Assembly: GCA_041586615.1 (NCBI GenBank)
Contig: JBFGZS010000006.1
Location: forward strand, 26,600-90,599
Length of the DNA: 64,000 nucleotides
Origin: Motiliproteus sp041586615
GTDB taxonomy: Bacteria; Pseudomonadota; Gammaproteobacteria; Pseudomonadales; Balneatricaceae
Reading direction: 5' to 3'
Shown: piece by piece, positions 36,824 to 45,387 of the stretch
Layout of the letters: each line of letters begins with the position of its first letter
Numbering within the stretch: the stretch's first letter is position 1
Notes under the pieces: model-generated
Databases searched by the model: none
The model's input: only the letters and a program-made list of their open reading frames with translations
What the model was told of the DNA's origin: nothing
Made by a program: the position numbers and the translations under genes

Positions 36824-37963
36824 CTAGTGCAAGGAGGCTTCGCGGGCCAAAGCCTGCAGGTGATAATCACGGGAACCGAGCTGACTATTAATACAGGTCA
36901 GTCGCTTGAAAAAATGCCCCACATCGAGTTCATCGGTGATTCCCATACCGCCATGCAGTTGAACCGCTTGCTGGCCGACAACCCGGGCCGCATTGCCGAT
37001 CTTAACTTTCAACATCGACGCGGCTCGAGCCCCTTCGGCGCCGCCTTTGCCGACTTCCATCGACGCAAAATAGACCATGGAGCGGGACATTTCAGTTTCG
37101 ACAAACATATCGGCCAAGCGGTGCTGCAGCACCTGGAAGCGGCCAATGGGCTGGCCAAACTGCTGGCGGGTCTTGACGTATTCGCAGGTCGCTGCCAGCA
37201 ACTTATCCATCACACCCACGGCTTCAGCGGCGAGCGCCACGATGGCTTCGTTGAGTACGGCTTGAATCGCTTCGGCAGCAGTATCCGTCGCCCCAAGCAT
37301 CGCTGACGCCAGCACCTGCACGTCCTCAAGTATCACTTCTGCGGCACGAAGCCCGTCATTGGTGGCATAACCCCGCAAGGTAACGCCCTCTTGACTGGGA
37401 TTAACCAGAAACAGGGAGATGCCCTGAGCCTCTCCGGGCATACCTGCGGTACGCGCTGGTACCAGCAACAGGTCGGCACATTCCGCCCCCAGCACCACGG
37501 CCTTGTGGCCATTAAGAATATAGGATTCGCCAGCCTTTACAGCCCGGGTTTGGGTCTGAGACACATCAAAAGACGCCTGGCCTTCGCTATGGGCCAAAGC
37601 CAGTTTCAATTCACCGCCAGCGACCTGCTCCAGAAGCGCCTGCTTCTGCTCTTCAAACCCCTGCTTCTGAATCAGTCTGGCGCCCAGCAACACGGTCGGA
37701 TAGAAAGGCTCGACAACCAAGCCTTTACCTAATTCCTGCTGCAGCACCATGATATCGACAAGATCGCCTCCCAGGCCGCCATATGCCTCTTCGATCGGCA
37801 ACGCCAGCCAGCCCAGCTCGGCGAATAGCGTCCAGTTTTCCTCACTGTAACCGGCCTGGCTGCTGGCAAGGGCGCGACGGGACTCAAACCCATAATCTTT
37901 CTGAATAAATTTTGCAGCGCTATCCTGCATCATCTGCTGAATGTCGTTCAGTGAAAAATCCAT
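36824..37963 (-). CDS. acyl-CoA dehydrogenase, small-subunit type (PimD-like)
   Basis: 379-residue FAD enzyme with the acyl-CoA dehydrogenase fold: MDFSLNDIQQMMQDSAAKFI, LALPIEEAYGGLGGDLVDIM, and KIGNAARVVGQQAVQLHGGMGITDE near the C-terminus. It directly follows a second dehydrogenase (11-base gap), an arrangement seen for the paired large and small pimeloyl-CoA dehydrogenases PimC/PimD. The pair probably forms a heteromer acting on a CoA ester with a bulky or charged tail; the substrate is inferred only from context. Confidence 0.9.
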   Translation of the reverse strand: MDFSLNDIQQMMQDSAAKFIQKDYGFESRRALASSQAGYSEENWTLFAELGWLALPIEEAYGGLGGDLVDIMVLQQELGKGLVVEPFYPTVLLGARLIQKQGFEEQKQALLEQVAGGELKLALAHSEGQASFDVSQTQTRAVKAGESYILNGHKAVVLGAECADLLLVPARTAGMPGEAQGISLFLVNPSQEGVTLRGYATNDGLRAAEVILEDVQVLASAMLGATDTAAEAIQAVLNEAIVALAAEAVGVMDKLLAATCEYVKTRQQFGQPIGRFQVLQHRLADMFVETEMSRSMVYFASMEVGKGGAEGARAASMLKVKIGNAARVVGQQAVQLHGGMGITDELDVGHFFKRLTCINSQLGSRDYHLQALAREASLH

Positions 37964-37974
37964 CCCATCCCCTC

Positions 37975-39171
37975 CTATAGCCCAAGCACTTGCTTGGCGA
38001 TAATATTCTTCTGAATCTCGTTAGTGCCGCCGTAAATGCTCACCTTACGGTTGTTGTAATAAACCGGTGCCGCTTTTGCGGCAAACAGGGGGCCAACTGA
38101 CTCACCATCGAAATCGGGCTGATACTGCTCAGACACGAATGGCAGGGCGTAGATGCCCGCCATTTCAACCACAATCTCGTCCAGCTGCTGAATGATTTCC
38201 GAGCCTTTGATTTTTAGGATAGAGGACTCGGGCCCGGGCGCATTTCCGGTCGAAACCGAAGACAGAACCCGCAGCTCGGTATATTCAATCGCCTTAAGTT
38301 CAACTTCTATTTCCATCAGCCGCGCCATAAACACGGCGTTGGTCTTCATACTCTCAACACCCGCCGGGGCTTCGTCGAGCATCTTCTTGATGGACTTCAG
38401 GCGCGCCTTGGACTCCGCTACCCGGGCAATACCGGTACGTTCGTGGGTTAACAGCACCTTGGCATAGGTCCAGCCTTTACCCTCTTCACCGATCAGATTA
38501 TTGGCCGGCACGCGGACATCTTCGAAGTGAACCTCGTTCACCTCGTGGGTCCCGTCGATGGTGATAATCGGCGTCACACTGACGCCCGGTGTTTTCATAT
38601 CAATCAGTAGGAAGCTGATACCTTCCTGCTTACGCCCGCTGTCGTCGGTACGGACAAGACAGAAGATCCAGTCAGCATGCTGGCCCAGGGTCGTCCAGGT
38701 CTTGGTGCCGGTGACGACATAGTGATCGCCATCACGCACCGCTTTAGTCTTGACCGACGCCAGATCCGAGCCCGAGTTGGGTTCGGAATACCCCTGACAC
38801 CACCAGACATTAGAGGCGAGAATATCCGGCAGAAAACGCTGCTTCTGCTCCTCGTTGCCGTAGGAATAGATGACCGGCGCAACCATCGCAAGGCCAAAAG
38901 GAATAATGCGCGGGGCTTTGGCCTCGGCCGCCTCGTTGGCAAAGATATACTTCTGAGTCGCCGACCAACCGGTACCCCCATGCTCCACAGGCCAGTTGAT
39001 CCCCGCCCAGCCCTGTGCGTAAAGCGCCTTCTGCCACGCGATGTGATCGGCCTTAGACAGGTAGATCCCCTGCTCCTGCTTGGCTTTTACATCCGCGGGA
39101 AACTTGTCCTGGAAAAATGCTCGAACTTCTTCACGGAAGGCGAGCTCCTCTGCTGTAAAGCTTACATTCAT
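37975..39171 (-). CDS. acyl-CoA dehydrogenase, large-subunit type (PimC-like)
   Basis: 398 residues from the ATG at 39171 (GGAG 7 bases upstream); the in-frame ATG at 39237 adds a leader that does not fit the family. Motifs: AELAFREEVRAFF-like opening, WPVEHGGTGWSATQKYIF, WCQGYSEPNSGSDLASVKT (FAD-binding) and VSIYGGTNEIQKNIIAKQVLG at the end. The sequence matches the PimC type of large-subunit dehydrogenases. An IclR-type palindrome lies 85 bases upstream, suggesting its own promoter for the pimCD-etfBA run. Confidence 0.92.
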   Translation of the reverse strand: MNVSFTAEELAFREEVRAFFQDKFPADVKAKQEQGIYLSKADHIAWQKALYAQGWAGINWPVEHGGTGWSATQKYIFANEAAEAKAPRIIPFGLAMVAPVIYSYGNEEQKQRFLPDILASNVWWCQGYSEPNSGSDLASVKTKAVRDGDHYVVTGTKTWTTLGQHADWIFCLVRTDDSGRKQEGISFLLIDMKTPGVSVTPIITIDGTHEVNEVHFEDVRVPANNLIGEEGKGWTYAKVLLTHERTGIARVAESKARLKSIKKMLDEAPAGVESMKTNAVFMARLMEIEVELKAIEYTELRVLSSVSTGNAPGPESSILKIKGSEIIQQLDEIVVEMAGIYALPFVSEQYQPDFDGESVGPLFAAKAAPVYYNNRKVSIYGGTNEIQKNIIAKQVLGL

Positions 39172-39255
39172 CTTTTGTCTCCACCTTTGGCCATAGACTT
39201 TGCAAAACATACTACCACCAACAACCGAATCATCCAATCATTTTTGATACTCGTG

Positions 39256-39268
39256 TTCGCTGTGCGAA
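39256..39268. promoter_or_regulatory. IclR-type palindrome, site 2 (acyl-CoA dehydrogenases)
   Basis: TTCGC-TGT-GCGAA within GTTCGCTGTGCGAAAC, 85 bases before the large acyl-CoA dehydrogenase gene. The remaining bases to the R3 repeat (39270-39560) hold no gene that I can see. Confidence 0.72.
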
Positions 39269-39562
39269 ACATCAAGCCATAAAACGAATGAGGATTTATT
39301 TCTGTTAGCTCATCGAGCACAAAAGAAAATTGATCTGCGCAATTCATCCGCATTGACCAACCACAGTCGGCGACGTAAGCAGGACAACAGAAGCCCTGGA
39401 TGGACGGATAGGGAGAGAGAGCGGTAAATACATGCAGGCTGAACAGCCCTATCCAGAACAACGGTCCGCAGCGATGGGACCATCGCTCAGCAACCATCCC
39501 CACCGATCTGGATAGGAGGGGTATCCAGCACCGAGACGTTTAAGCTCAGGGGGACATACAAC

Positions 39563-39621
39563 ATTAATCTGGCATCAAAATACCGATCCATTCAGTCTTT
39601 TGATAACGACAAGGCCCGCGC
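39563..39621 (+). repeat. dispersed hairpin repeat, copy R3 (5' part only)
   Basis: Only the first hairpin and the start of the second remain (TTAATCTGGCATCAAAATACC to GACAAGGCC), with the ATCAAAA/TTTTGAT stem version. The cut end runs straight into the 3' end of the small ORF at 39592-39756, which therefore takes its last residues from the repeat. Confidence 0.78.
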
Positions 39622-39756
39622 AGTCAATACAGATGGCGTGCCATCCTGCAAGCGCAACGGTACCGGTACCGCCTGACCGAAACGCGTCCCATCACCCAAG
39701 AAAAGGCAGTCGCCATGATCCTGGTAGCGCTTGACGGCTTGTTCGATGACTGCCAT
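39592..39756 (-). CDS. 54-residue ORF after echA, 3' end replaced by repeat R3
   Basis: Starts 20 bases after the echA stop, behind AAAGGAGG and GGGAG ribosome-site-like sequences, and encodes a start MAVIEQAVKRYQDHGDCLFL, then GTRFGQAVPVPLRLQDGTPS. The last residues (ALSLSKD) are translated from repeat R3, so the native protein was longer or different. I do not recognise the family; it may be a truncated partner of the acyl-CoA operon. Confidence 0.4.
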   Translation of the reverse strand: MAVIEQAVKRYQDHGDCLFLGDGTRFGQAVPVPLRLQDGTPSVLTARALSLSKD

Positions 39757-39776
39757 CAGAGGCTCCCGCACCTCCT

Positions 39777-40538
39777 TTAAGCGGTTTTTTTAATCCGTTG
39801 TTGCAGCCCTCGTCGCGCCGCCTGGGACTCTGGACTCTGCAGCATCTGGTTAAAGAGGGAAAACTCCTCGGTCATACGCTCTTTCATCGGCTGATACTGC
39901 GCCTGCTTCAACAACCGCTTGGTGGTCATCAGCGCCTCGGTGGGCTTTTCGGCCAGCGCAACAGCCTGGTTGAAGGCAAATCCCATCAACTCGTCACCCG
40001 CGACTTCACGGTTGACGATCGCCGCATCTATCGCTTCCTGGGTGCTGAAAAAGTCACCCAACAGCAACAGCTCCGATGCCTTTCTATGACCTGCCAGCAG
40101 CGGCAAGAGCAGGCTCGAGCCCGCCTCAGGACACACCCCAAGATTGATAAAGGGCAACCGGAAACGGGTCCCTGGCGCAGCATAGACCAGATCGCAATGC
40201 AGCAGCAACGTGGTCCCAATCCCGACTGCCAGACCGGAAACGGCAGCCACAACCGGTTTCTTAAATTCATGCATAGCGCCCACCAGCAGCGCACCAGGAG
40301 AAGGCTTGCTCGGATCACGGCTGTCAAAATCCGCCAGGTCGTTGCCGGCGCTGAAGGCCTCATCACAGCCGTGCAGCAGCACCACCTTAATGTCAGGGTC
40401 TTGCTCTGCCGCCGCCAAGGCTTCACGCAACGATACGTACATGGCTCGGGTAAGCGCATTTTTCTTTTCAGGACGATTGATTCCGATCTGCATCACGCCC
40501 TGACTGCGGGCAACAACAATCTGTTTTAAATTTGACAT
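39777..40538 (-). CDS. enoyl-CoA hydratase/isomerase family protein
   Basis: 253-residue crotonase-fold enzyme: GINRPEKKNALTRAMYVSLR, FSAGNDLADF (oxyanion hole), AAVSGLAVGIGTTLLLHCDL and INLGVCPEAGSSLLLPLL. In the first active-site loop the hydratase glutamate position is occupied by threonine (GIGTTLLLHCD), while the second (PEAGSS) keeps its glutamate. One-glutamate crotonases are often enoyl-CoA isomerases, so delta3-delta2 isomerisation is more likely than hydration. It lies between the nitronate monooxygenase-like gene and the 54-residue ORF. Confidence 0.88.
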   Translation of the reverse strand: MSNLKQIVVARSQGVMQIGINRPEKKNALTRAMYVSLREALAAAEQDPDIKVVLLHGCDEAFSAGNDLADFDSRDPSKPSPGALLVGAMHEFKKPVVAAVSGLAVGIGTTLLLHCDLVYAAPGTRFRLPFINLGVCPEAGSSLLLPLLAGHRKASELLLLGDFFSTQEAIDAAIVNREVAGDELMGFAFNQAVALAEKPTEALMTTKRLLKQAQYQPMKERMTEEFSLFNQMLQSPESQAARRGLQQRIKKTA

Positions 40539-40599
40539 AGATTAATCTCTATTAATGTGCCTGGTTGGCGTATGACCTCATCCGCTCATCACTGAACAT

Positions 40600-41604
40600 T
40601 TATAAGTGTGAAACACCGCTAATACGCTCAAACGCGGCGCTTGCCTGATTTTCGAGGGTAGCGACGATATCGGCCAGCGGTTCAATCTGATTGACAAAGG
40701 CCAGCGCATGCCCGGCAGACAGCACGCCCCGGCGGGTATCCCCCGTAACATAGGCTTCACGGCCAATTTTTCCAGCGATCAAGGGCAACAGATCCTGGAT
40801 CGTCACGCCTTTCATCTCCGCCTCAAGCGCCTGCACCTCGTCGGTGGTTTCATTGTTGAGCGCGCGCACCGTATTGCGGATACTCGACATGATCAACGCC
40901 GTATCGGACTCCGTTGCCTCGATCAGGCGTCGCTTGTAATCATCATGCGCCCAGATCTCTTCAGCCACCAGGAACTTGGTCCCCATAACCACGCCCGTCG
41001 CCCCCATCGTCATCGCCGCAGCAATCTGGGAACCATGGCCGATACCACCGCCGATCAGATAGGGGATTTCCAGCTTCTCCAACGCCATCGCCGAGTTGAC
41101 GAAGCTGCCAATCATCTCCATCCCCGGGTGCCCCCCGCATTCAGCCCCCACGATCGCAACAGCATCGACACCAATCTGCTGAGCCTTGAGGGCATATTTG
41201 ACCGCCGGCACCTTGTGCAGCACCTTGATCCCTGCCGCTTTGAGCATCGGCAGATAGGCCTCAGGGTTGCGCCCGGAGGTTTCCACCACCTTCACCCCTT
41301 CGTCGATGATGATCTGGAATACCTCTTCGGTTTTTTCCCCCGGCACCAATTTCGGCAGCATAGAAACATTGACCCCAAAAGGGGCCCCATCGGCCAGATC
41401 ACGACACTTACGGATTTCGGCGCGCAGATCGTCCTGATCGGGAAACGTCGCGGCGGTAATAAAGGATAAAATTCCAGCCCGCGCTGCCGCAGCAACATAG
41501 TTGGCATCCGACAGCCACATCAGCCCGCCGGCGACGATGGGAAGCCGTGTTCCAAATAAGGCATTAAAATCCTGCTTTGATGGACGGGGGGTATTCAACA
41601 TCAT
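40600..41604 (-). CDS. nitronate monooxygenase/2-nitropropane dioxygenase-like flavoprotein
   Basis: 334-residue FMN TIM-barrel protein: LPIVAGGLMWLSDANYVAAA, FGVNVSMLPKL, VDAVAIVGAECGGHPGMEM (phosphate-binding loop) and IPYLIGGGIGHGSQIAAAMT, MGATGVVMGTKFLVAEE. The family includes nitronate monooxygenases, FabK-type enoyl-ACP reductases and enoyl-CoA-linked oxidoreductases. Within this operon an acyl-CoA or unsaturated-intermediate reductase role is more natural than nitronate oxidation, but this is inference. Confidence 0.88.
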   Translation of the reverse strand: MMLNTPRPSKQDFNALFGTRLPIVAGGLMWLSDANYVAAAARAGILSFITAATFPDQDDLRAEIRKCRDLADGAPFGVNVSMLPKLVPGEKTEEVFQIIIDEGVKVVETSGRNPEAYLPMLKAAGIKVLHKVPAVKYALKAQQIGVDAVAIVGAECGGHPGMEMIGSFVNSAMALEKLEIPYLIGGGIGHGSQIAAAMTMGATGVVMGTKFLVAEEIWAHDDYKRRLIEATESDTALIMSSIRNTVRALNNETTDEVQALEAEMKGVTIQDLLPLIAGKIGREAYVTGDTRRGVLSAGHALAFVNQIEPLADIVATLENQASAAFERISGVSHL

Positions 41605-41716
41605 CTATCTCCTCATGAAAGTCGGGTTATTGCCCGCCAGATCAAGGGATCTTGGCGGGTAAACTCCCGGATAAATCGGCCTTTCGTCGACCGATTATTT
41701 GGAACAACGCCTTACA

Positions 41717-43819
41717 CTAGCCTTGCTCTGCTGCCCACTGCGCCAGGGTCTTGCCTTCATTGACCAATGTTTCCAGCAGTGCCGAGGGAGTCCAATTCTG
41801 GGCACCCTGCTGCTCACGGAACCCGCAAATGCCGTCATAGACCGCTTTTAACCCCAGCGTATCGGCGTAAAACATCGGGCCACCGCGATATACGGGGAAG
41901 CCATAACCGTAGAGATAGACCACATCTATATCGCTCGGACGCTGGGCGATTCCCTCCTCTAGAATCTTGAAGCCTTCGTTGATCAAGGCGAAGGTCAAAC
42001 GGTTGAGGATCTCCTCAGCGCCGATATCACGACGGGTGACACCCTGTTGCTGCGATTGCGCCTCGATCACCTCCAACACCACGGGATCCGAGCTTTTGGC
42101 ACGGGTGGCGGAATCATACTGGTAATATCCGGCTCCGGTTTTCTGCCCCAGACGCCCCATCTCCGCCAGCGTATCAGCAATACAGTAGGTCTTGGGATCG
42201 CCCTTCTCTTCATCGGAAAGTCCCTGACGCGCCTTGTAACCGATATCGAGACCGGCAAGATCACCCACCGCCAAGGGTCCCATCGCCATGCCCCAATCAA
42301 CCATCACCTGGTCGATCTGCTCAGGCGTCGAACCCTCAATCAGGCATAACTGCGTTTCGCGGGCGTATTGACGCAGCATCCGGTTTCCAATAAAGCCGTA
42401 ACAGACTCGCGATAGCGCGGGCACTTTCTTGATCCGTTTGGCCATCGCCATCGAGCTGGCTAATACGCTGTCCGAAGTCTTGTCACCACGGACAATCTCC
42501 AGCAACTTCATCACATTGGCGGGGCTGAAGAAATGCAACCCAATCACATCCTCTGGACGCTGTGTGGCCGCAGCAATCGCATCCACATCCTGATACGAGG
42601 TATTGGAAGCCAGGATCGCACCGGGCTTACACACGGCATCAAGCTTCGCAAACACCTCTTTTTTGATATCGAGGTTCTCAAACACCGCCTCGATCACCAT
42701 ATCCACATCGGCCAGATCATCGTAACGGGTCGTACCGGTGATCAATCCTTGACGCTCGGCGGCAGCCGCGGCGGATAACTTGCCTTTTTTAACGGTGATG
42801 GCGTAGTTCTTGGCGATAATATCCTTACCACGCTGCAACGCCTCATCGTTAATCTCCAGCAGGGTAACCGCAATACCGACGTTGACGAAGTTCATCGCAA
42901 TACCGCCACCCATGGTGCCGCCACCGATAACACCAACCGACTTGATCTCCCGGATGGGGGTATCCTTGGGCAGACCTTTAATCTTGGCTGATTCCCGCTC
43001 AGCAAAAAACTTATGCCGCATAGCGGCCGACTGGACGGAGTCGCGACACTCAAGGAACAGTTCCCGTTCGCGCTTCAGACCCTCGACCATCGACAGGTTA
43101 ACAGCCGCTTCAACACAGGTAACGATATGCTGGGGCGCCATCTGACCGCGAGCCCGTCGCGCCAATTTGGCGCGGTAATCATCGAAGAAACCATCAACTA
43201 GGGAGCCCGCATCGATGCTGATATCACGGACACGCTTAAGCGGTGCCTTATCCGCAATCAAGGTATTAGCGAACGCAATCGCGCCCTCCAGCAGATCCCC
43301 TTCGATCACCTTGTCCACCAGCCCTATGTTTAACGCCGTGCCGGCCGAAACCGGTTGACCCGAAGTCATCAGATCCAACGCGGCTTCAACACCGGCCAGG
43401 CGAGGCGCACGCTGAGTGCCCCCGGCACCGGGCAGCAGGCCCAGATTCACTTCCGGCAGCCCGACTTTGGCCGACGAGAGCGCACAACGGTAGTGACATG
43501 CCAGCGCAGTTTCAAAACCACCGCCCAGGGCGGTGCCGTGAATGGCGGCGATTACCGGCTTGGCGGAGTCTTCAATAGCCTTCAGCAGCTCAGGCAAAGA
43601 AGGCGCCATCGGCGGCTTACCAAATTCGCTAATATCGGCGCCGGCGATAAATGTCCGACCGGTACAGATGATAACCAATGCCTTGGAAGCATCACTCTGC
43701 GCGGCTACAACCCCGTGCATCAACCCTTCACGCACGGGCTGAGACAGGGCATTGACCGGCGGGTAGTTGATGGTGATAACGCCGATATCACCCTGACGCT
43801 CGTAACTGACAATTGACAT
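41717..43819 (-). CDS. enoyl-CoA hydratase/3-hydroxyacyl-CoA dehydrogenase fusion (FadB/PimF-like)
   Basis: 700 residues. N-terminal crotonase domain keeps both catalytic glutamates: E103 in GGGFETALACHYR and E123 in LPEVNLGLLPGAGGTQR. The NAD domain begins at IKSVGVIGGGTMGGGIAMNF and contains VIEAVFENLDIKKEVFAKLD and IGLHFFSPANVMKLLEIVRG. The C-terminal 3-hydroxyacyl-CoA dehydrogenase repeat ends with VYLYGYGFPVYRGGPMFYAD. The domain order is that of FadJ, PimF and peroxisomal bifunctional enzymes. It is 26 bases after the thiolase gene. Confidence 0.95.
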   Translation of the reverse strand: MSIVSYERQGDIGVITINYPPVNALSQPVREGLMHGVVAAQSDASKALVIICTGRTFIAGADISEFGKPPMAPSLPELLKAIEDSAKPVIAAIHGTALGGGFETALACHYRCALSSAKVGLPEVNLGLLPGAGGTQRAPRLAGVEAALDLMTSGQPVSAGTALNIGLVDKVIEGDLLEGAIAFANTLIADKAPLKRVRDISIDAGSLVDGFFDDYRAKLARRARGQMAPQHIVTCVEAAVNLSMVEGLKRERELFLECRDSVQSAAMRHKFFAERESAKIKGLPKDTPIREIKSVGVIGGGTMGGGIAMNFVNVGIAVTLLEINDEALQRGKDIIAKNYAITVKKGKLSAAAAAERQGLITGTTRYDDLADVDMVIEAVFENLDIKKEVFAKLDAVCKPGAILASNTSYQDVDAIAAATQRPEDVIGLHFFSPANVMKLLEIVRGDKTSDSVLASSMAMAKRIKKVPALSRVCYGFIGNRMLRQYARETQLCLIEGSTPEQIDQVMVDWGMAMGPLAVGDLAGLDIGYKARQGLSDEEKGDPKTYCIADTLAEMGRLGQKTGAGYYQYDSATRAKSSDPVVLEVIEAQSQQQGVTRRDIGAEEILNRLTFALINEGFKILEEGIAQRPSDIDVVYLYGYGFPVYRGGPMFYADTLGLKAVYDGICGFREQQGAQNWTPSALLETLVNEGKTLAQWAAEQG

Positions 43820-43845
43820 GTACAGACCCTCGATAGGTATTGTAA

Positions 43846-45048
43846 TTAGACGCGTTCAATAACGACGGCGATACCCTGGCCGATACCGATACACATGGTG
43901 GCCAAGGCATAACGGCCGCCAGTGCGCTCAAGCTGGCGCAGCGCGGTCAAAACAATTCGTGCACCACTGGCACCCAAAGGATGCCCGATGGCGATGGCAC
44001 CGCCGTTCTGGTTCACTCGCGAATCATTGAAATCCACGCCCAGCTGCTTCATACAGCCCAAGGCCTGAACCGCAAACGCTTCGTTGAACTCGATGACATC
44101 CATATCGGCGAGGGTCAACCCGGCACGCGCCAGAGCCTTCTTCGTAGCGGGCACCGGCCCCAACCCCATCACCCTTGGTTCGACACCGGCAATGGCACCG
44201 GCCAAAATACGCCCGCGCGGTTTGATACCGGCTTCCTCACCGACCCGCGCGTTGCCGATCAACAACGCCGAGGCACCATCATTAATACCCGATGCGTTGC
44301 CAGCGGTAACAACGCCGCCCTCAAACAGGCTACGCAATTTTTGCAGCACAGCCATGTCGGTTGAGGGACGCGGATGCTCATCGGCATCGACGATCAAGAC
44401 GGGGTTTTTACGCCCTTGGGGCACGTCGACGGGAACGATCTCATCAACGAAGTAGCCTGCCACACGCGCGGCTTCATATTTGGCCTGCGAGGCGGCAGCA
44501 AAGAGGTCGCTCTCTTCACGGCTGATCCCCAGATCAGCGGCGATGTTATCGGCAGTTTCTGGCATGGAATGGCCACCAAACTGACGGATAATTTGAGGAT
44601 TAGTAAAACGGGCCCCCATGGTGGTATCTGCCAGCACCTGACCCCGGTCAAAGGCACTATTAGCCTTGGACAACACCAGCGGTGCACGACTCATAGACTC
44701 CACCCCACAGGCCACGAACAGCTCCCCTTCATCGCACCGTACTCCGCGCGCGGCATCCAAGACGGAAGACAAGCTAGACCCGCACAGCCGATTAACGGTC
44801 AAACCACCGGTCTCGATAGGCAGTCCTGCCAGCAAGCCGGCAAAACGGGCTACATTACGGCTATCTTCACCGGCCTGGTTGGTGGTGCCGGCAATAACAT
44901 CTTCATACAGACCGGCTTCAAAAGAGTTACGTTCAACCAGGGTCCTGATCACCTGCGCCAACAGATCATCCGGCCGCAGAGGCGAAAGCACGCCACCGTG
45001 ACGACCAAAAGCACTGCGACAACCATCATAGATATAAGCACTAGACAT
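43846..45048 (-). CDS. thiolase, 3-oxoadipyl-CoA thiolase-like (acetyl-CoA acyltransferase)
   Basis: 400 residues from the ATG at 45048 (GGAG 6 bases upstream). Catalytic residues are visible in VNRLCGSSLSSVLDAARGV (nucleophile cysteine), AIGHPLGASGARIVLT (histidine) and ATMCIGIGQGIAVVIE (second cysteine). The opening IYDGCRSAFGRHGGVLSPLR and GTTNQAGEDSRNVARFAGLL place it near PcaF/PaaJ thiolases, which cleave 3-oxodicarboxylyl-CoA. It is the first gene of the thiolase-fadB-NMO-echA unit and has an IclR-type palindrome 27 bases upstream. Confidence 0.93.
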   Translation of the reverse strand: MSSAYIYDGCRSAFGRHGGVLSPLRPDDLLAQVIRTLVERNSFEAGLYEDVIAGTTNQAGEDSRNVARFAGLLAGLPIETGGLTVNRLCGSSLSSVLDAARGVRCDEGELFVACGVESMSRAPLVLSKANSAFDRGQVLADTTMGARFTNPQIIRQFGGHSMPETADNIAADLGISREESDLFAAASQAKYEAARVAGYFVDEIVPVDVPQGRKNPVLIVDADEHPRPSTDMAVLQKLRSLFEGGVVTAGNASGINDGASALLIGNARVGEEAGIKPRGRILAGAIAGVEPRVMGLGPVPATKKALARAGLTLADMDVIEFNEAFAVQALGCMKQLGVDFNDSRVNQNGGAIAIGHPLGASGARIVLTALRQLERTGGRYALATMCIGIGQGIAVVIERV

Positions 45049-45074
45049 ACGACTCTCCATATACTGACCTGCTG

Positions 45075-45089
45075 TTCTGCTATGCGGAA
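45075..45089. promoter_or_regulatory. IclR-type palindrome, site 3 (thiolase operon)
   Basis: TTCTGC-TAT-GCGGAA, one mismatch between the arms, 27 bases before the thiolase start. Confidence 0.74.
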
Positions 45090-45258
45090 TAGGCTTTCAT
45101 TGTAAATATATCCCCGGCGCTTAGCAACCTGGAATTTTAAATTTATAAACAGCCTGGAACAATGGCTACCCCTCTGAAGCCCACCGCCTTCGCGAAAGCT
45201 CACCCTTATTCTGCCGCTAAGAACCGTCCACAACAGCAAAACACAAACTCAAACTTGC

Positions 45259-45273
45259 TTTCGCATAGCGGAA
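45259..45273. promoter_or_regulatory. IclR-type palindrome, site 4 (acyl-CoA synthetase operon)
   Basis: TTTCGC-ATA-GCGGAA, 115 bases before the acyl-CoA synthetase start, in the same 339-base divergent region as site 3. This region holds no gene. Confidence 0.74.
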
Positions 45274-45387
45274 TATGGTTCTATTATATCCACATATGCA
45301 ATCGCAGCGCTTGAAGGAGGCCGGTTATGCGACTTCCTATTCTTCCAATCAGATCGAATAACAAAATTTCACAGAGGGCAGCATAAG

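Noticed and set aside
38677..39282. 201-codon plus-strand frame opposite the large acyl-CoA dehydrogenase
   Set aside because: Shadow of a conserved gene, with no recognisable domain.
39777..40538. Assigning echA as a classic enoyl-CoA hydratase
   Set aside because: One of the two catalytic glutamate positions is threonine; the isomerase-type reading fits better, and the FadB-like fusion already supplies hydratase.
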